Below, in pieces: positions 24,770-36,734 of a DNA stretch of 64,000 nucleotides (position 1 is its first letter; each line of letters starts with the position of its first letter). The DNA comes from Circinella minor. Its lineage: Eukaryota; Mucoromycota; Mucoromycetes; Mucorales; Lichtheimiaceae. The stretch covers positions 1 to 64,000 of the forward strand of contig JAEPRB010000008.1 in NCBI GenBank assembly GCA_016758965.1, read 5' to 3'. The translations under genes were made by a program, and so were the position numbers. The notes below the pieces were generated by a model. That model ran no database searches, was not told the DNA's origin, and saw nothing but the letters and a program-made list of their open reading frames with translations.

Positions 24770-27700
24770 CTATACGGACTCCTTAGATTGCTCCTGTTGC
24801 TGTAGTTGTTGTGATTGAGGTGCAATGGTGGTGTTGTGTGTTGAATTATGTAGAGAATCATCTTGGTGCACCATGCTTTTTGATAGATATACATATTCAT
24901 CCTTCTCTTTATCTTCCGTTAAATTTGATGTTTGCTCTTGATGATGATGAGTAGATGAGGCTGCCGCCTGTTGTAGTTCTTGTTCTTGATGGGTTATCGG
25001 AGGCTGAGGATCGTCTTCATGATTTTTTTGATGATGGGAATAATGATTACTATTACTATGATTGTCTTCATTTTCATTCTTTTCAACATCTGTCATAGTT
25101 TCGTCTTCATCATCGTGCTGTTCGAGATGTTTAGTGTATGCTTCGTTTTCACTCTTTTCATTGAACTGTTCTTCATCCCCTTCTACAGTACAATCCATAG
25201 GTGTACCAGCACTATTCATTTGCTCTTCATCTTCACTTTCATCATCCTCATGATCAGAATGAGGGGCTTGTTCTTGTTCTTCTTTTAGCGCTTGTTTTTC
25301 ATCAAATAAATGTGATTCAGATGTAATTGACCCAGGCGATGATGGTTCATGCGAAACTTCTATACCTTGCATCGGCATACCAGCATTTTCCATTTGTTGC
25401 TGTACTTGTTGTTCACGGAGTTGTCTTTCGTGTTCGAGACGTTGTAGATCAATAAGATCCACTACAAACGATCGAACATCAGGGTCCTTATCCAATGCCA
25501 GGTGGTAAAGTGCTTGGTCGAGGGTATAGCCAGGCTGGATTTCATGTTCGCCGATCATATCAGAAAGTACAAGTTCGGTAAGTTCCTGACGATACGCATC
25601 TAACCAACAATTATCAAATTTAAGTTAGCTCTCGTAAAAAAAAATCAGTTCCGATCTAACTTTTCAAGATCATTACCGTGAATCTGGATAGTGCGGATAG
25701 TGCGTGATGTTGCTATGCGAACATTAACTACAGGATCATCAGCCAATGGAACAAGTCTTGGAAGGAAAAATGATGCAAAATCAGCAGCACATATCCCAGC
25801 TTCCAGAAGAACTCTGCAAATTTGTACAAATCTAGATTTTTCATTAAGATAAAAGATGTCAGTTTTCAAAAAGAAAAAAAAACAAGATAGTCTTTATCCC
25901 TGTCTTCCCCATTAAGAAAAAGTAAACATATGCTTACATTAATCGACCACGATATGAGTTAGATCTTACGAATTCATCTAACTTTTCCATAACATGATTC
26001 AATAATGCCAGAGCAAATTCGCGACGACTATCGGCATTATCCTCATTATCCTGTTCTGCTTGTGATAAAGTTTCACCGTCTTCATCGACAGCACGCTTTA
26101 CAATATCAAGAATAATAGGGAACTAAAAATGATAAACTATATATTAATAACAAACCATCCTTTTGAATATCATTAATTTTTTCCAGCATAAAATGAATAC
26201 ACTCTACATACAGATTCCACACCAGTGACTCGAACAGCAGCGAATTCATCTTGACAGGCACGAATGGCTAAAGGTAAAATATGCTCTACCACACGAGCTG
26301 CATCAAATAATAATGCGATATCACGTAATTGACCCGCCAATATATCACGTAAACGCCAATTGGTCATGACACCATCCCAAACTTCTGCCAAAATAGGTAT
26401 ATATTCATTCCTTGAACTAACAGCCAAAGTTCCCAAGAATTCGGCCAAGTGCTCCAACACACCTTGCTTGACATCATCAAGATCCATTAAGTAGAGAGCA
26501 AAAATTTGAACAAGATCTCGTTCAGTTCGCTCGGGTCCAATAATCCGTGCAATTTCATGTAAAGAATAAGCAAATGTACGTCGTACTTTGATCTGATAGT
26601 CCTTTGTCAAGTTTAAATACGTATCCTTAAGATGGGAATCCCAGTAATCTGCCCCAGCAGTGAGTACAACAGCAGGGAAATTATATGCACATATAATGGC
26701 TCGATCAGTTTCCAATTTATACATTTGGTTAGCTGACGCACTAGGGCCAAGCGACAAGAAAAATTCAAGTAGTGGTTCTGGAACCTAACATACAAAGAAA
26801 AAAGGGATTAATAAATGATCATTATCACAATCCAAAGACACATTCTTTCTTCATTCTTTTGTTATTTTTTCCTTTTTTTTTCATTTAAATTGAAATTCTT
26901 TCTTACATTGCCCGGTTTTCCCGTTGTTTCCCAATCCTCGGGTAGGAATTTTGCTATTAATTCGCCAATGATTTCGGCCAGCGTGTTGCGTACATTTCGT
27001 GAAACGTCGTTTTTAAATAATTTTACTCCTTCTACAGCAATGCGGCTTTTGACATCTTCAGAAAGTACACCACATAAAAGTGGGAGAGTAAGAACACATG
27101 AACGTCGCACATGCCAAATAGTATCGCGTGAATAATTAAGATAAAGAGGCATCTACAGTAATAAAAAATGAATTCGTTAAAAATAATGTTAATTACTATA
27201 TCAGTCGAAAAAAGAATTAAATTGCCCCAATAAAAAGAAGAAAGTATGAATCGAGAATTTCGCATTTACCAATCGTTCCATAGCAACTTGAGGATCGACA
27301 ACTGTTGCCAAGCTACCAATAGCAGCAGCAGCTTCTTTCCGTACATAAAACATCCCATCATTTGCCATACTTTCAACCAATGGAAGGCAACGTTCAGTAC
27401 ACCGCTCAGCACCCAAAACATTTCCTAATGCAGAAATAAGCTAATTTTTTTCAAAGAAAAAAAAACAGTAATAAAGTTCATATGTTAATTATCAAAAAAA
27501 AAAGTTGAAAAAAAAAAAACTTGTCTTTAGTTATTATAACACTTTACCGAAAGACACATCATTTTTGCAAGGTTTATTTCACCCTGATCCACTTCGTCAG
27601 CTGATGGATGATGGTTCATAAATCCAGACGCTTCATCGAAATCCTGGTTCCCAGAAGATCCATCTTGAGGATGATCATTCTCTAACTGCCGAGACTTACC

Positions 27701-29726
27701 GACAATACCCATCAATCCAAGTACTACCCCTTCAAATATCTCAACATCCAAAAGCTGCTTATACAATTCTTCATCTTCTGTTCCTTTTCCTGCAGCCAGC
27801 TCAGTGGCAACGGATACAATACATTGTTGTGCTAATGAAGCTAAACTCGAGTTTTGATCTAAAAGAAATTCAATCAACAGTGGAGCGAACACGTGTTGTG
27901 GTATGTGTAAAGATGATCCATCCATAGTTGCCGGTTGTTGATTGTCTTCATCTTCGTCCTTTTCTGATTCACCTTGGAAAAACTCGGATTGTCTTCGGCT
28001 CGCACTCGGTGAAACTGTATCAGAATCAACATAAGATGTCGTGGATGATACTTTCTGATCTTCATCCTCTTCTTCACTATCATGATCGCTGGTATGTTCC
28101 ATAGTTTCATGTTGCTTTTGTGATTCTACTTCTTTCTTTCGATCTTCATCATGCTCTAATTGATGTTGCTGTTCGTTTACTTCATCTGTAGATGTATCGA
28201 CAGTTGGAGCAGGTACTGAAATAGTATCCAATTCTTCATGTTGTGTATGAAGAGATGTTGGTGCAAGAACTGTATCTTGATTAATAGTTTCTTCATCTTG
28301 TTGTTCTTCGGTATTTTCTGGTTGTTGTATAGACGATGTTCTTCGTTCATGCGTGGCTGAGTCAAGGATGGGTGGTGCATTCTAGATCAATTTTGATGTG
28401 TTGTGAATTATTATTAGCTCACTAATATTTCACGGGTTGTTCAATTAAAAAAAAACACTTACTGTATAATAGTACATCATTATTTTATCAAATTCACTTA
28501 TAATCGTTTCTCTCACCGTATCATCTGGATCAGTACAGATTTTCAATACCATTGGAAGTATATAATTGACAGCTTCAGAAACACTAATTTCGTAAATTGT
28601 ATTTGATAATTCCTTTGCAACTAGTAATCTGATAATAGCAAATATGTATAATTAATTAGATAATCCCATATTCTCTTTCCATCCTTTTTTTTTTTTTTTT
28701 GCTATCTCGTCAACCTTTTAGGTACCTGTGAATTATCATGTCACTTTTATTGAACATATAGATACGCTCCATAGGTGTCAATGACTCATCCATTATTAAT
28801 TCATCTTCAAGATCATCAGGCGAGACTTCTATACGATTTTAATCAAATGTGAATTGTTATTTATAAGCCGTCTATTTTTTTTATCTAAAATGATAACAAT
28901 GTTTACCTTCTGACATTACTTGTAGTAATGAATCAGTACTATATCCTTCAGGCGTAGATTCATGATATTCATCTTGATCTTGGTATTCTTCTGTCTGATC
29001 ATCAAAACCTTTACTTTGTTCTGTTACTTTAATGGTTTCTTCATACGATTCCCTGTCATCTTCTTCTTCCTTTTGTTGAATATTATTATTATCATCCGTT
29101 GTTGCTGTACTGTCATTAATGTCATGGTGATGGGTATTGTTATTATTGTTACTGTTATTTTCTAATCCTCGTGTTTCGGGAACGGATATACCGCTATAGG
29201 ATGGCGTTTCATGTTGCTGTTGTTCAAGATCGTTATTACTATGATCCCCTGTCGTTGCTGCCGCCGTTGTCGCTGTCGTCGACATCATCGTGTGATTCGT
29301 TTTTAACGTATCTGACATTAACGATTTTGCCTTTTCGTCGTCATTATCTTCTGCCATCGTACTTGTATTTGTCGTTATTGTATTGGAGAAGATAGAATTA
29401 TTATTTGTATCGAACTCTTCATGTTCGTCAGTAAAATCGAACCCGAGGTCTTTATAGATAAGAAAGATAAAAGAAGGAAAATATTAGTATCTTCTTGTAC
29501 GATAGATAAATAGAATAGAATTCGTCATTATTATTGTTATACGTTTCCCATTGTTTCAGATATTTTTAATAAATGAAAAAAAAAGTTTTTCCAACTTCTA
29601 TTGCTCAATGCGTTTCGAATTGCAAAAACGATGGCATTGCTGGGTACATATTATAGGTACATATTTTTTTTAAAAAAAAACGAATAATAAAGAGAAACTC
29701 TTTTTTTTTTAACAATTACCAGCCAT
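24770..29726 (-). CDS. PPP4R1-like HEAT-repeat regulatory subunit of protein phosphatase 4
   Basis: Scaffold subunit that targets PP4-type phosphatase. Eleven exons: 29720-29726, 28907-29449, 28726-28828, 28463-28628, 27548-28381, 27270-27440, 26907-27152, 26212-26784, 25938-26122, 25677-25813, 24770-25599. They close in frame at 1264 aa. HEAT repeats lie from about residue 185 and again after a long acidic Ser/Glu/Gln-rich insert (exon 5). The run VWDGVMTNWRLRDILAGQL, then LLFDAARVVEHILPLAIRACQDEFAAVRV, matches the PPP4R1 C-terminal HEAT block. Acidic, low-complexity segments at the N-terminus (29.0-29.4 kb) and C-terminus (24.8-25.4 kb) make it longer than animal PPP4R1 (~950). The first exon is only 7 nt (ATGGCTG), inferred because the coding frame continues upstream of the in-frame ATG at 29357 to an AG acceptor at 29450. 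A shorter protein from 29357 is possible. Confidence 0.88.
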
Positions 29727-31306
29727 TATAATTGGTTGGAAACTACGTTATCAAAGTAGTAGTAGATATAGCAAAAAAAAAGTAGTGAGTGAATAAGAGT
29801 GAGAAAGAAAGAGAGAGGTGAATGAGGTAGTTGAGTAAGTGCGTTTTCCGAATTCTTATTGGAGAGAGGTGTCGAAGAAGAATATGAGCATTCGTTTTTC
29901 TATCCGTTTTTTCTTTCTTTTTTATGTAAGAAATGTCTGTGAAGTCCCCAGGGTCAACACAAAAAAAAAAATAGATGTACAGTATTAGGTTAAAAGATGA
30001 ACACCAACCAGAACTCGTGGAAAAAGAAAAAGAAGAAAAAAAGAGAGGACCTCAACTCGAAAAAGTAGAGGGCAATGGTATATATGGAACCTTTTTTTCA
30101 AGTAATGGTGTGTCGTGACTGCTCCAAATTTGGTATGATGATCCCATTCTAGCAGTCTCTTTTAAGAGGGCGTATTTTTTATTTATTTATTTAATATATA
30201 ATTTATATTTTTTTTATGCGTTCCTATGTGATTCGCTTCTTTAGTTTATATGTAGATAGTTGGTAAGGATAAACCCAGTGAGTCCAACTAACAAGGTTTA
30301 TGTGAACATTTCCAGCTGAAAATTTAAGAACGACAGTTCACATCGATAAACCTATCGGAAGGCATGCTGTGTATTAAGATGCATCTCCGCTTTTCTTTTG
30401 CAATAGCCTTTAGTTGCATTATTGACTGTTGATAATACTCCTTTTCTTCTTTATAAATATTGTTTTTTTTTTCACTCCCTGATATATACTTAATATATAT
30501 TTATTATTATTTAGTAAATGATTTATTTAGAAATTGAAAATGTTATTATTTAATACTGTATTAACCGTTTTCTTTTATTGTAATATTATGAATTCTCCTT
30601 AATACTGTTATTATCAGTGTTTTATTTATTGTACTGGTTACCAGTTATATAAGTTGCGTCCACCTGACTATGGAAATACACACGCATATATACAAGATTT
30701 CCACGAAAGTTTGACAGACCTTGCTTTTCAACTTGGCAAAGGTGGTTTTTTAACTTGGCGCTGTTGATTTTTCACAATTTACTCTATGCCAAGCGGAAAA
30801 ATAAGATATCTCAAATTAAAAATCATGATGCGCCAACCATTAGTCAAAATCCTGTACACATCATTTCTATATGTGTATAACTTTGAATATAAATAGGTAA
30901 CAAAAACAAGCTCACTTTGTTAACTATATATATATTAAATAAGTATGTGACAATTTTTATTTTGTTGTATAACAGATCAAACTCTGAAAAAGAGTATAAT
31001 TTATAAAATAGTCTACTAGGATATATATATCATAATAAAAAGAATTCACATGACATAATTATAATAGCCATATTAACATATCAGTAATAGGAAAGATATA
31101 TATGTATTGTTTGTAAGCATTGTACCACCAGGGTCAATTATTAGAGGGAATCATTAGCAATTTAAGCTTGGTTACAATTGACAAAAAAAAAATATTCTTA
31201 GTACGCGTCTGTCGCTCTCTTTAAATGTTTCGCGTTCTATATATTTATACTCCTCCAATACACTTACTACTTTGTACCTTGGCTTTACTTTTCAGCGCAT
31301 CTGGTT
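29727..31306. other. Intergenic region between divergent PPP4R1-like and CENP-W-like genes
   Basis: About 1.6 kb, AT-rich, with no supported coding sequence. A purine-rich stretch (about 29775-29830) is likely part of the PPP4R1-like 5' region. Segments near 30640-30850 are less AT-rich but have stops in all frames. Confidence 0.4.
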
Positions 31307-31703
31307 ATGAAAGACGATTCAAGAGCTTTACGTAAAAGTATACAAAAACGATTACCATCCAATATGGATATGGATCCACATATTGAGCATTTGGTCCGTC
31401 TTTTTATATTAATTCATTTAATTCAGACTAAAATAAGAATACAATTGCTTATCAACTATTTATTTAATAAAAACAATACATAATTACAACAGATGTATAT
31501 GGATTATATGATGTTTCTGGAACGATTAGCAGAAGAAGCCAGTAAGGTTGCTAAAGAAAACAAGCGAACCAAAGTTTCTAACGATGACATTATGAAGGTT
31601 GCTAAGGTAAATGTTAATTGCATATCAATAAGTATGCTATTGTCAGATTGTTTAACTTTTTTTATTATATTTGCAGGACGTATTACATGAATTTCATGGT
31701 TAG
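31307..31703 (+). CDS. CENP-W/Wip1-like histone-fold kinetochore protein
   Basis: Exons 31307-31393, 31493-31606 and 31677-31703 join in frame to 75 aa. The middle exon gives a clear second and third histone-fold helix: YMDYMMFLERLAEEASKVAK, then ENKRTKVSNDDIMKVAKDVL. This follows the CENP-W pattern, in which a hydrophobic helix with LAEEA is followed by a short final helix. CENP-W pairs with CENP-T in a DNA-binding heterodimer of the inner kinetochore (family knowledge). The first donor is GTCCGT, a weak GT site, chosen because it keeps the helix continuous. An AG at 31294-31295 leaves room for an upstream exon, so the start is provisional. Alternatives are other short histone-fold proteins such as CENP-X or NF-Y/DR1-type subunits. 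Confidence 0.72.
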
Positions 31704-34179
31704 AAGAGGTCTTCTTTGAGAGTAGTTCGAACAAACTCTTATGTACATATTATTATTTTATATATAACTTCATTATTATTATTTTGTATATGCATATTTT
31801 ATTTTTATTGGAATCTTACATGTAATCTACTATTGGGATACTGCACCATTACGTTAATACAGAGTCGAGTTGTTAAATCGACAAAAATCGCCGGATTATA
31901 ATTTGTGATGCAAAACGAAGCGAACCAAAAAAAAAAAACTACCTTTTCTCCCTATACATGTGGATTTAATGGATTAATATTTATCATAGTTCGTTATTTT
32001 AGATCTACTTACTGTTATTGAGCAATCTTACCTATCCTGTAAATCGAGTGAAGTAAAATAAGCTCTGAACATAGTATCATATGTTACTAGATAACATGGC
32101 AATAGCGACATATATAATGTAATGACTTTTTCAGTACGTATGTGATTGATTGTTTCGTTGTTGCAATCTAACAATTTTGTTAGTGTAGTATGCTGAAGTA
32201 CATTAGTTAATGTATCTTGCGTAAGTAGCCCGAATAACATCTATTCAACTGTTATCTTCCCTTGCCTTGCAATATATTTTGTCTATCTGCCTTTTGGAAA
32301 AGAAGCATATACACGTGTTACTTTTCCACTATGCATAAAAATCAAGAGATAAATCATACCAATTTGCGTTTTCGCATGGAAATACACACATAAAAATTGA
32401 ACACTTCCCAAGAGATTACTTTTTTTTTGTTTGAAAAGAAGGGGTTGTGAAAAAGAGAAGAGGAGAGTGGACGCACAAAAAGATAAGGGGGTCAATGAAC
32501 TTTCGTTTGCAAAAAAAATAAAGAAATAAAAGAAAACCAATAATCAATAAAAATGTAAATTAGACGACCTATCCTACGCAGGTATCCTAAGATTACGATT
32601 GTATCTGTAGTATAATCCACAAATATGGTTATATTACCGAACATATTACTATTTTGTACAACACACTTTATTTTTTGATTTTGTATGTTTATGTAAATTG
32701 TTGTTGTCTTGCTCCATTGTCGTCGATGCATTATTATCATGTGCTTTGTGTATTGAAGATTGCTATATCTACAATTTTAAAAAAAATAACATGGTTTTTT
32801 GCGTCTCCATCAGAGCTTTATATTTTTTCTCTTTTACATATATAACATTCTACAGGAAGGCTAAAAAATGCGGGGCTTTTTATCTTTGTCTTTATTTGCT
32901 ACGTACAGAAACATATTGTTGTCAAGGAGAGAACGTATTTTAAAGAAACCCCCAAAAAGTCGGATACTTCAGAATTATTAGTCGATAAGTACGTGGAAGA
33001 CTTTAAGCTTTTTTCGTTCGTCCCATTTATTATGTTTATTAAAACCTTTCTTCTAGTACTTTTCTCGGTCTTCCATTCTTCACTCTTCATTTTCTCATAG
33101 TTTATTCAGAAAACATAAAATATTTTGTTTATAACTTTGACTCCACTTTATTTTATATGGCCCATTTCATTTTACCAACAAAGACTAACATATCCATCAA
33201 CAGCAGTAGTTACTATGCAGCAAAAATCAATTACTAGTTCTGTAAAATAACGGTGATCACTATTCTTATCAATGGAATAATAATCAACTACATCTGCAAG
33301 TATATATCAATAATGGTACGTAGTCGATTTATACGAGAACACATTGTCGGTCCGTGTTCCGAATATTTAAGCGCAACGAGAGCATCAGATCATGATGGTG
33401 TTTTTTATGAAAAAATATTTATGGAACCTGTAACATTGGGTGACTTACCGTATATTCAGAAAGGAATATCAAAAATGAATTTGTCATTTTTTGCTCAACC
33501 AGATGAAGAACATTAAGAGCAAAAAACAATCTATTCAATATATTCTACCGTTAACAAAGACTTCTCACAGTAATATCGCTCTACTAGAGCATCTTATATT
33601 ATTCTCAGTGTCATATAATTTCCGTACTTCTCCACACCGTTTACGTATCAGTTTTTAGTCAAAATTTCATTAGACCACAGGGGTTTTTTGCTATTATCAT
33701 ATTTGGCTGCAAGAAAGCCGAGAAGTTTATTTTGCTTTATTGTTTTCTTCTTCTTATTTTTATTGTCACGTATATTTCTGTGTTTTTTGAAAGCATTATG
33801 TTATTTTTTTTTTTGTGTTCTTTCTTTCTATATGTCGATTGCATTTATTTTAAGACACCTCTTTTTTTTAACGAACTTTTTTTTTTTTTTGCGCCAACGG
33901 TTTTGTGTGAAATTTTCAGCATATGCTTTATAACGTATGTATAATGGTAACTTTTTTTTATGAAATATCTTTCCGTACGATGATTTTGAGTGAGGATAAA
34001 TCAACTGAACTCTAAGCATGCGAACTTCTACTATACAACCTGTCATTCATTCCAAGTCCCGAAGGAATTTGTCGACGTCATTGAGGCGTCCGAAAATTCG
34101 AATTCTCATTCAGCGTGTAAACACACTCTTCTTTTTATTATTCAAAACGACTCCCCACTCTCTCTTTATATAATTTAAA
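31704..34179. other. AT-rich region with weak ORFs only
   Basis: About 2.5 kb between the CENP-W-like gene and NDUFB2. Two ORFs have a somewhat protein-like composition: 33313-33516 (+, listed separately) and 32028-32240 (-, 70 codons, Leu/Thr-rich with CNNETINHIRTEKVITLY). Neither could be tied to a family. Long T runs at 33740-33900 create spurious Phe-rich ORFs. The NDUFB2 promoter must lie at the right end. Confidence 0.4.
33313..33516 (+). CDS. Possible small orphan ORF
   Basis: A 67-codon frame from ATG 33313 to TAA at 33514-33516, with unusually mixed amino-acid use for this AT-rich surrounding (FIREHIVGPCSEYLSATRAS, then FMEPVTLGDLPYIQKG). It could be one exon of an unrecognised gene or a real small protein. 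There is no homologue known to me and no signal peptide. It opens just after TACGTA-like sequence. Confidence 0.25.
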   Translation: MVRSRFIREHIVGPCSEYLSATRASDHDGVFYEKIFMEPVTLGDLPYIQKGISKMNLSFFAQPDEEH

Positions 34180-34474
34180 ATGGCTGGCTCTTTTGGATTC
34201 CATCCTCACTTCGCCGGATTCTGGCACCGTTTCACTGGAAAGGCCCTTGGCGCAAGCATGTGGTTCTGGATGATGTATCGTGCAAAGCAAGACGGTCCCG
34301 TTTTGTTGGTAATTATTTCTTTTTTTTAAAGAACAAAAAAGAAGCTTGGTTAAGGCTTACCTCATTATCAAAATGAATTCTTAAATTATTCAATAAACAA
34401 AAATATTTTTATAGGGTTTGCAACATCCTTGGGATCATCACCATGGCGATGATCATGGTGAAGAGCACCATTAA
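34180..34474 (+). CDS. NDUFB2-like subunit of mitochondrial complex I (AGGG family)
   Basis: Exons 34180-34308 and 34415-34474 join in frame to 62 aa. The central segment FTGKALGASMWFWMMYRAKQ matches the single membrane span of the NDUFB2 family, and DGPVLLG then LQHPWDHHHGDDHGEEHH reproduces the conserved HPW followed by a His-rich tail. It is an accessory subunit in the membrane arm of NADH:ubiquinone oxidoreductase. The size is as expected for fungal and plant members (60-70 aa). The start ATG leads straight into the conserved part, so any targeting information is internal. Confidence 0.9.
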
Positions 34475-34949
34475 AGAGGAAAAAACGACGAAAACATTAT
34501 TGTGGTCGATATACATAAAATGAGGAAAACGACCTTTTCGACGGGATATATAGTCTACTATAACAATGACAACAAAAACAACAACACATACACACACCTA
34601 TCAGCCCGAAATAATATTACTTTTTTTTTTGTTATATCATAAATATATTTGCTTGATGCACAAATTTGTTTCAATTTATTGTTTTTACGCGACCAAATGA
34701 ACGAAAAAACAAATATCAGCTTTTTGCTATGTTGTGATTATTACAAACGATGAATGATAACATGAAAGAGAGAGAGATGGAGAGAGAAAGAAAGAAGAAC
34801 GGATGGATTTTTTTGTACGCGAATCGGAAAGAGAAGGATAATTACAATAATATATAACAATATAAATATATAAAGAAGACGGGGTATAGATACATTAAAT
34901 ATAAATGTTTAAAAGGTTATATGGAAAAGAGAGAGAAAGACTGGAATGG

Positions 34950-36734
34950 CTATTTTGTTTTCTTTTCATTATGATCATCATAACTATTATTAGTAGTACT
35001 ATTTGTGGGTTGAGACTGTTCTTTAATCCATTCAGAAAGAGTTCTTTCCAAAGATTCAAAAGTCATTTCGGAAACTTTGACAATCCAATCCCTCATACCA
35101 ATCGTATCAACCTGTGACAATGCCAATCCATTCGTAACAGCAAGCTCCCATGATTTACTGAAGGTATTCATAATATAGGGTGCTTGTTTTTCAAACCATA
35201 ATGTAAGAGATGCATAACATTTTTTGCTGAGTAACCAAGTGTGGGTTGCAGATTGTTGGATAAAAAGAAGCGATGCCATTACTGTATGTTGACCATAATG
35301 TTGAATAGTGTCCCACACAGTTGATCCAACTAATTGTATCAATTTCCAGAAAGAAATAAAAGGAAGGAATAAAATACCAGATACATATTTATAAACAACA
35401 ATCACGCTAGGTTGAATAAAATAATATGTTTCAATGATTACCGGGCGAACGTAATATATGTAGCAATTCCAGAATGCAGTTGCCAAATGTTTATAGGCTT
35501 CTGTCAATGCTGGTAAAAGTTCATTTGTAAAATAAGTGACACAGGGTATTGCGACGCGTAACAAAAAGTCTATATTGTCAGTGAAAAACACTACTTGTTC
35601 CTCTATCCACCAAATCATATTCGATAAAATGAACGTCCGGATTTTTTGTAACCTCGTTTGGAAGCCATGGGATTCAACTATAGATGCAATAAAATCAATA
35701 GATATAATAACATTACAGCGTATATTTTTCAATAGAGGTAATACAAATTGCTGTAAGACTTTGGCAATAATCCTTTTAAAATGGATAGAGAACCAAGAAA
35801 TGCCGCGACTGATCCAATGATAAACTTGAGTATTTGTAATAACCTGCCATAAGGTCGGGATAGCTAGTGTAAAAAGCCATTGAAGGTCTTGCTTAATAGA
35901 TCGTAACACGTTTCTACCACCATAATAAATCATGGATACAAGTCGATAGATACGTGTAATGGTCCATACTGCCGGTTGCCAAACAATAGCGAACCAAACA
36001 TCTGCCATATCGTGCATCAACTGTTTCCAATCATGTTGTTTGGCAAACCGTTGCCACGCACCACCGAATTGAATAGAAATCTTATGAACCCGTCGGTATA
36101 TGTGAGCAATCCCAATAAACGACTGATCAATACAATAAACAGTGGTTGGAATGGCCGTATGAACTGCATAGTCTTGAGTGCTCCGCCAGACATGGACTCC
36201 GCGTGTTGACCACCACGTCTCACATTGCTCATATTTTTTTGGTAACCAAACGGTCACTTTGTCAAAGAGCCAGGCGTCTATAACAGGTGCTGATTTTTCG
36301 AGAAACCAAAGAGTCCAAAATATGACGTTTCGAATGCAATCTAACATAGCACGAATGACAATATAGATAGTTGCTAATGGCATGGCTAATATATAATGAA
36401 GAAAAGATAAGTCGTCTTTCTTATTATTTTGTCGTTGTCGTTGCTCTTGTTTGCTTTCTTTCTCATCGCCGTTCTCATCGACGTTATCATTGTTGTCATT
36501 ATTTTCTTTCATAAATTCTTTTTTGTTGGTCGTGTCATTATTAAGTTGTTGTTGTTGTTGAGAAGTTAAGTTTTTTGAATGATGACCGGATTGAAATTGA
36601 ATACTGTTGATCTGATTCCTTCGCCATATTGGATAATCTTTACATAACCATAAAAGAAAGAAAGAAAGAGAAAGAAAAATTACCCCTCGATAGGAAAGAA
36701 TAAAAGCAAAAAATAGAGTAGATAGTGGTATCAT
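34950..36734 (-). CDS. Orphan aromatic-rich amphipathic membrane protein, intronless
   Basis: An uninterrupted frame of 594 codons from ATG 36734 in a neighbourhood where most genes have several introns. The N-terminus is strongly hydrophobic (LSTLFFAFILSYRGVIFLSLSFFLLWL), suggesting one or two membrane spans. A Gln/Asn/Glu/Lys-rich linker follows (about residues 55-105). The remaining ~450 residues form successive amphipathic or hydrophobic segments rich in Trp, Tyr, Phe and Ile, each ~30-40 residues and often split by Pro. The tail is polar (SQPTNSTTNNSYDDH). The frame stays open 21 codons further upstream, but with no ATG; a small upstream exon spliced to the AG at about 36788 is possible. 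No family is recognised. Lipid-surface or membrane association is inference from composition. Confidence 0.65.
   Translation of the reverse strand: MIPLSTLFFAFILSYRGVIFLSLSFFLLWLCKDYPIWRRNQINSIQFQSGHHSKNLTSQQQQQLNNDTTNKKEFMKENNDNNDNVDENGDEKESKQEQRQRQNNKKDDLSFLHYILAMPLATIYIVIRAMLDCIRNVIFWTLWFLEKSAPVIDAWLFDKVTVWLPKKYEQCETWWSTRGVHVWRSTQDYAVHTAIPTTVYCIDQSFIGIAHIYRRVHKISIQFGGAWQRFAKQHDWKQLMHDMADVWFAIVWQPAVWTITRIYRLVSMIYYGGRNVLRSIKQDLQWLFTLAIPTLWQVITNTQVYHWISRGISWFSIHFKRIIAKVLQQFVLPLLKNIRCNVIISIDFIASIVESHGFQTRLQKIRTFILSNMIWWIEEQVVFFTDNIDFLLRVAIPCVTYFTNELLPALTEAYKHLATAFWNCYIYYVRPVIIETYYFIQPSVIVVYKYVSGILFLPFISFWKLIQLVGSTVWDTIQHYGQHTVMASLLFIQQSATHTWLLSKKCYASLTLWFEKQAPYIMNTFSKSWELAVTNGLALSQVDTIGMRDWIVKVSEMTFESLERTLSEWIKEQSQPTNSTTNNSYDDHNEKKTK

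Noticed and set aside
33688..34046. Overlapping Phe/Leu-rich ORFs
   Set aside because: Produced by T homopolymers; no coding composition.
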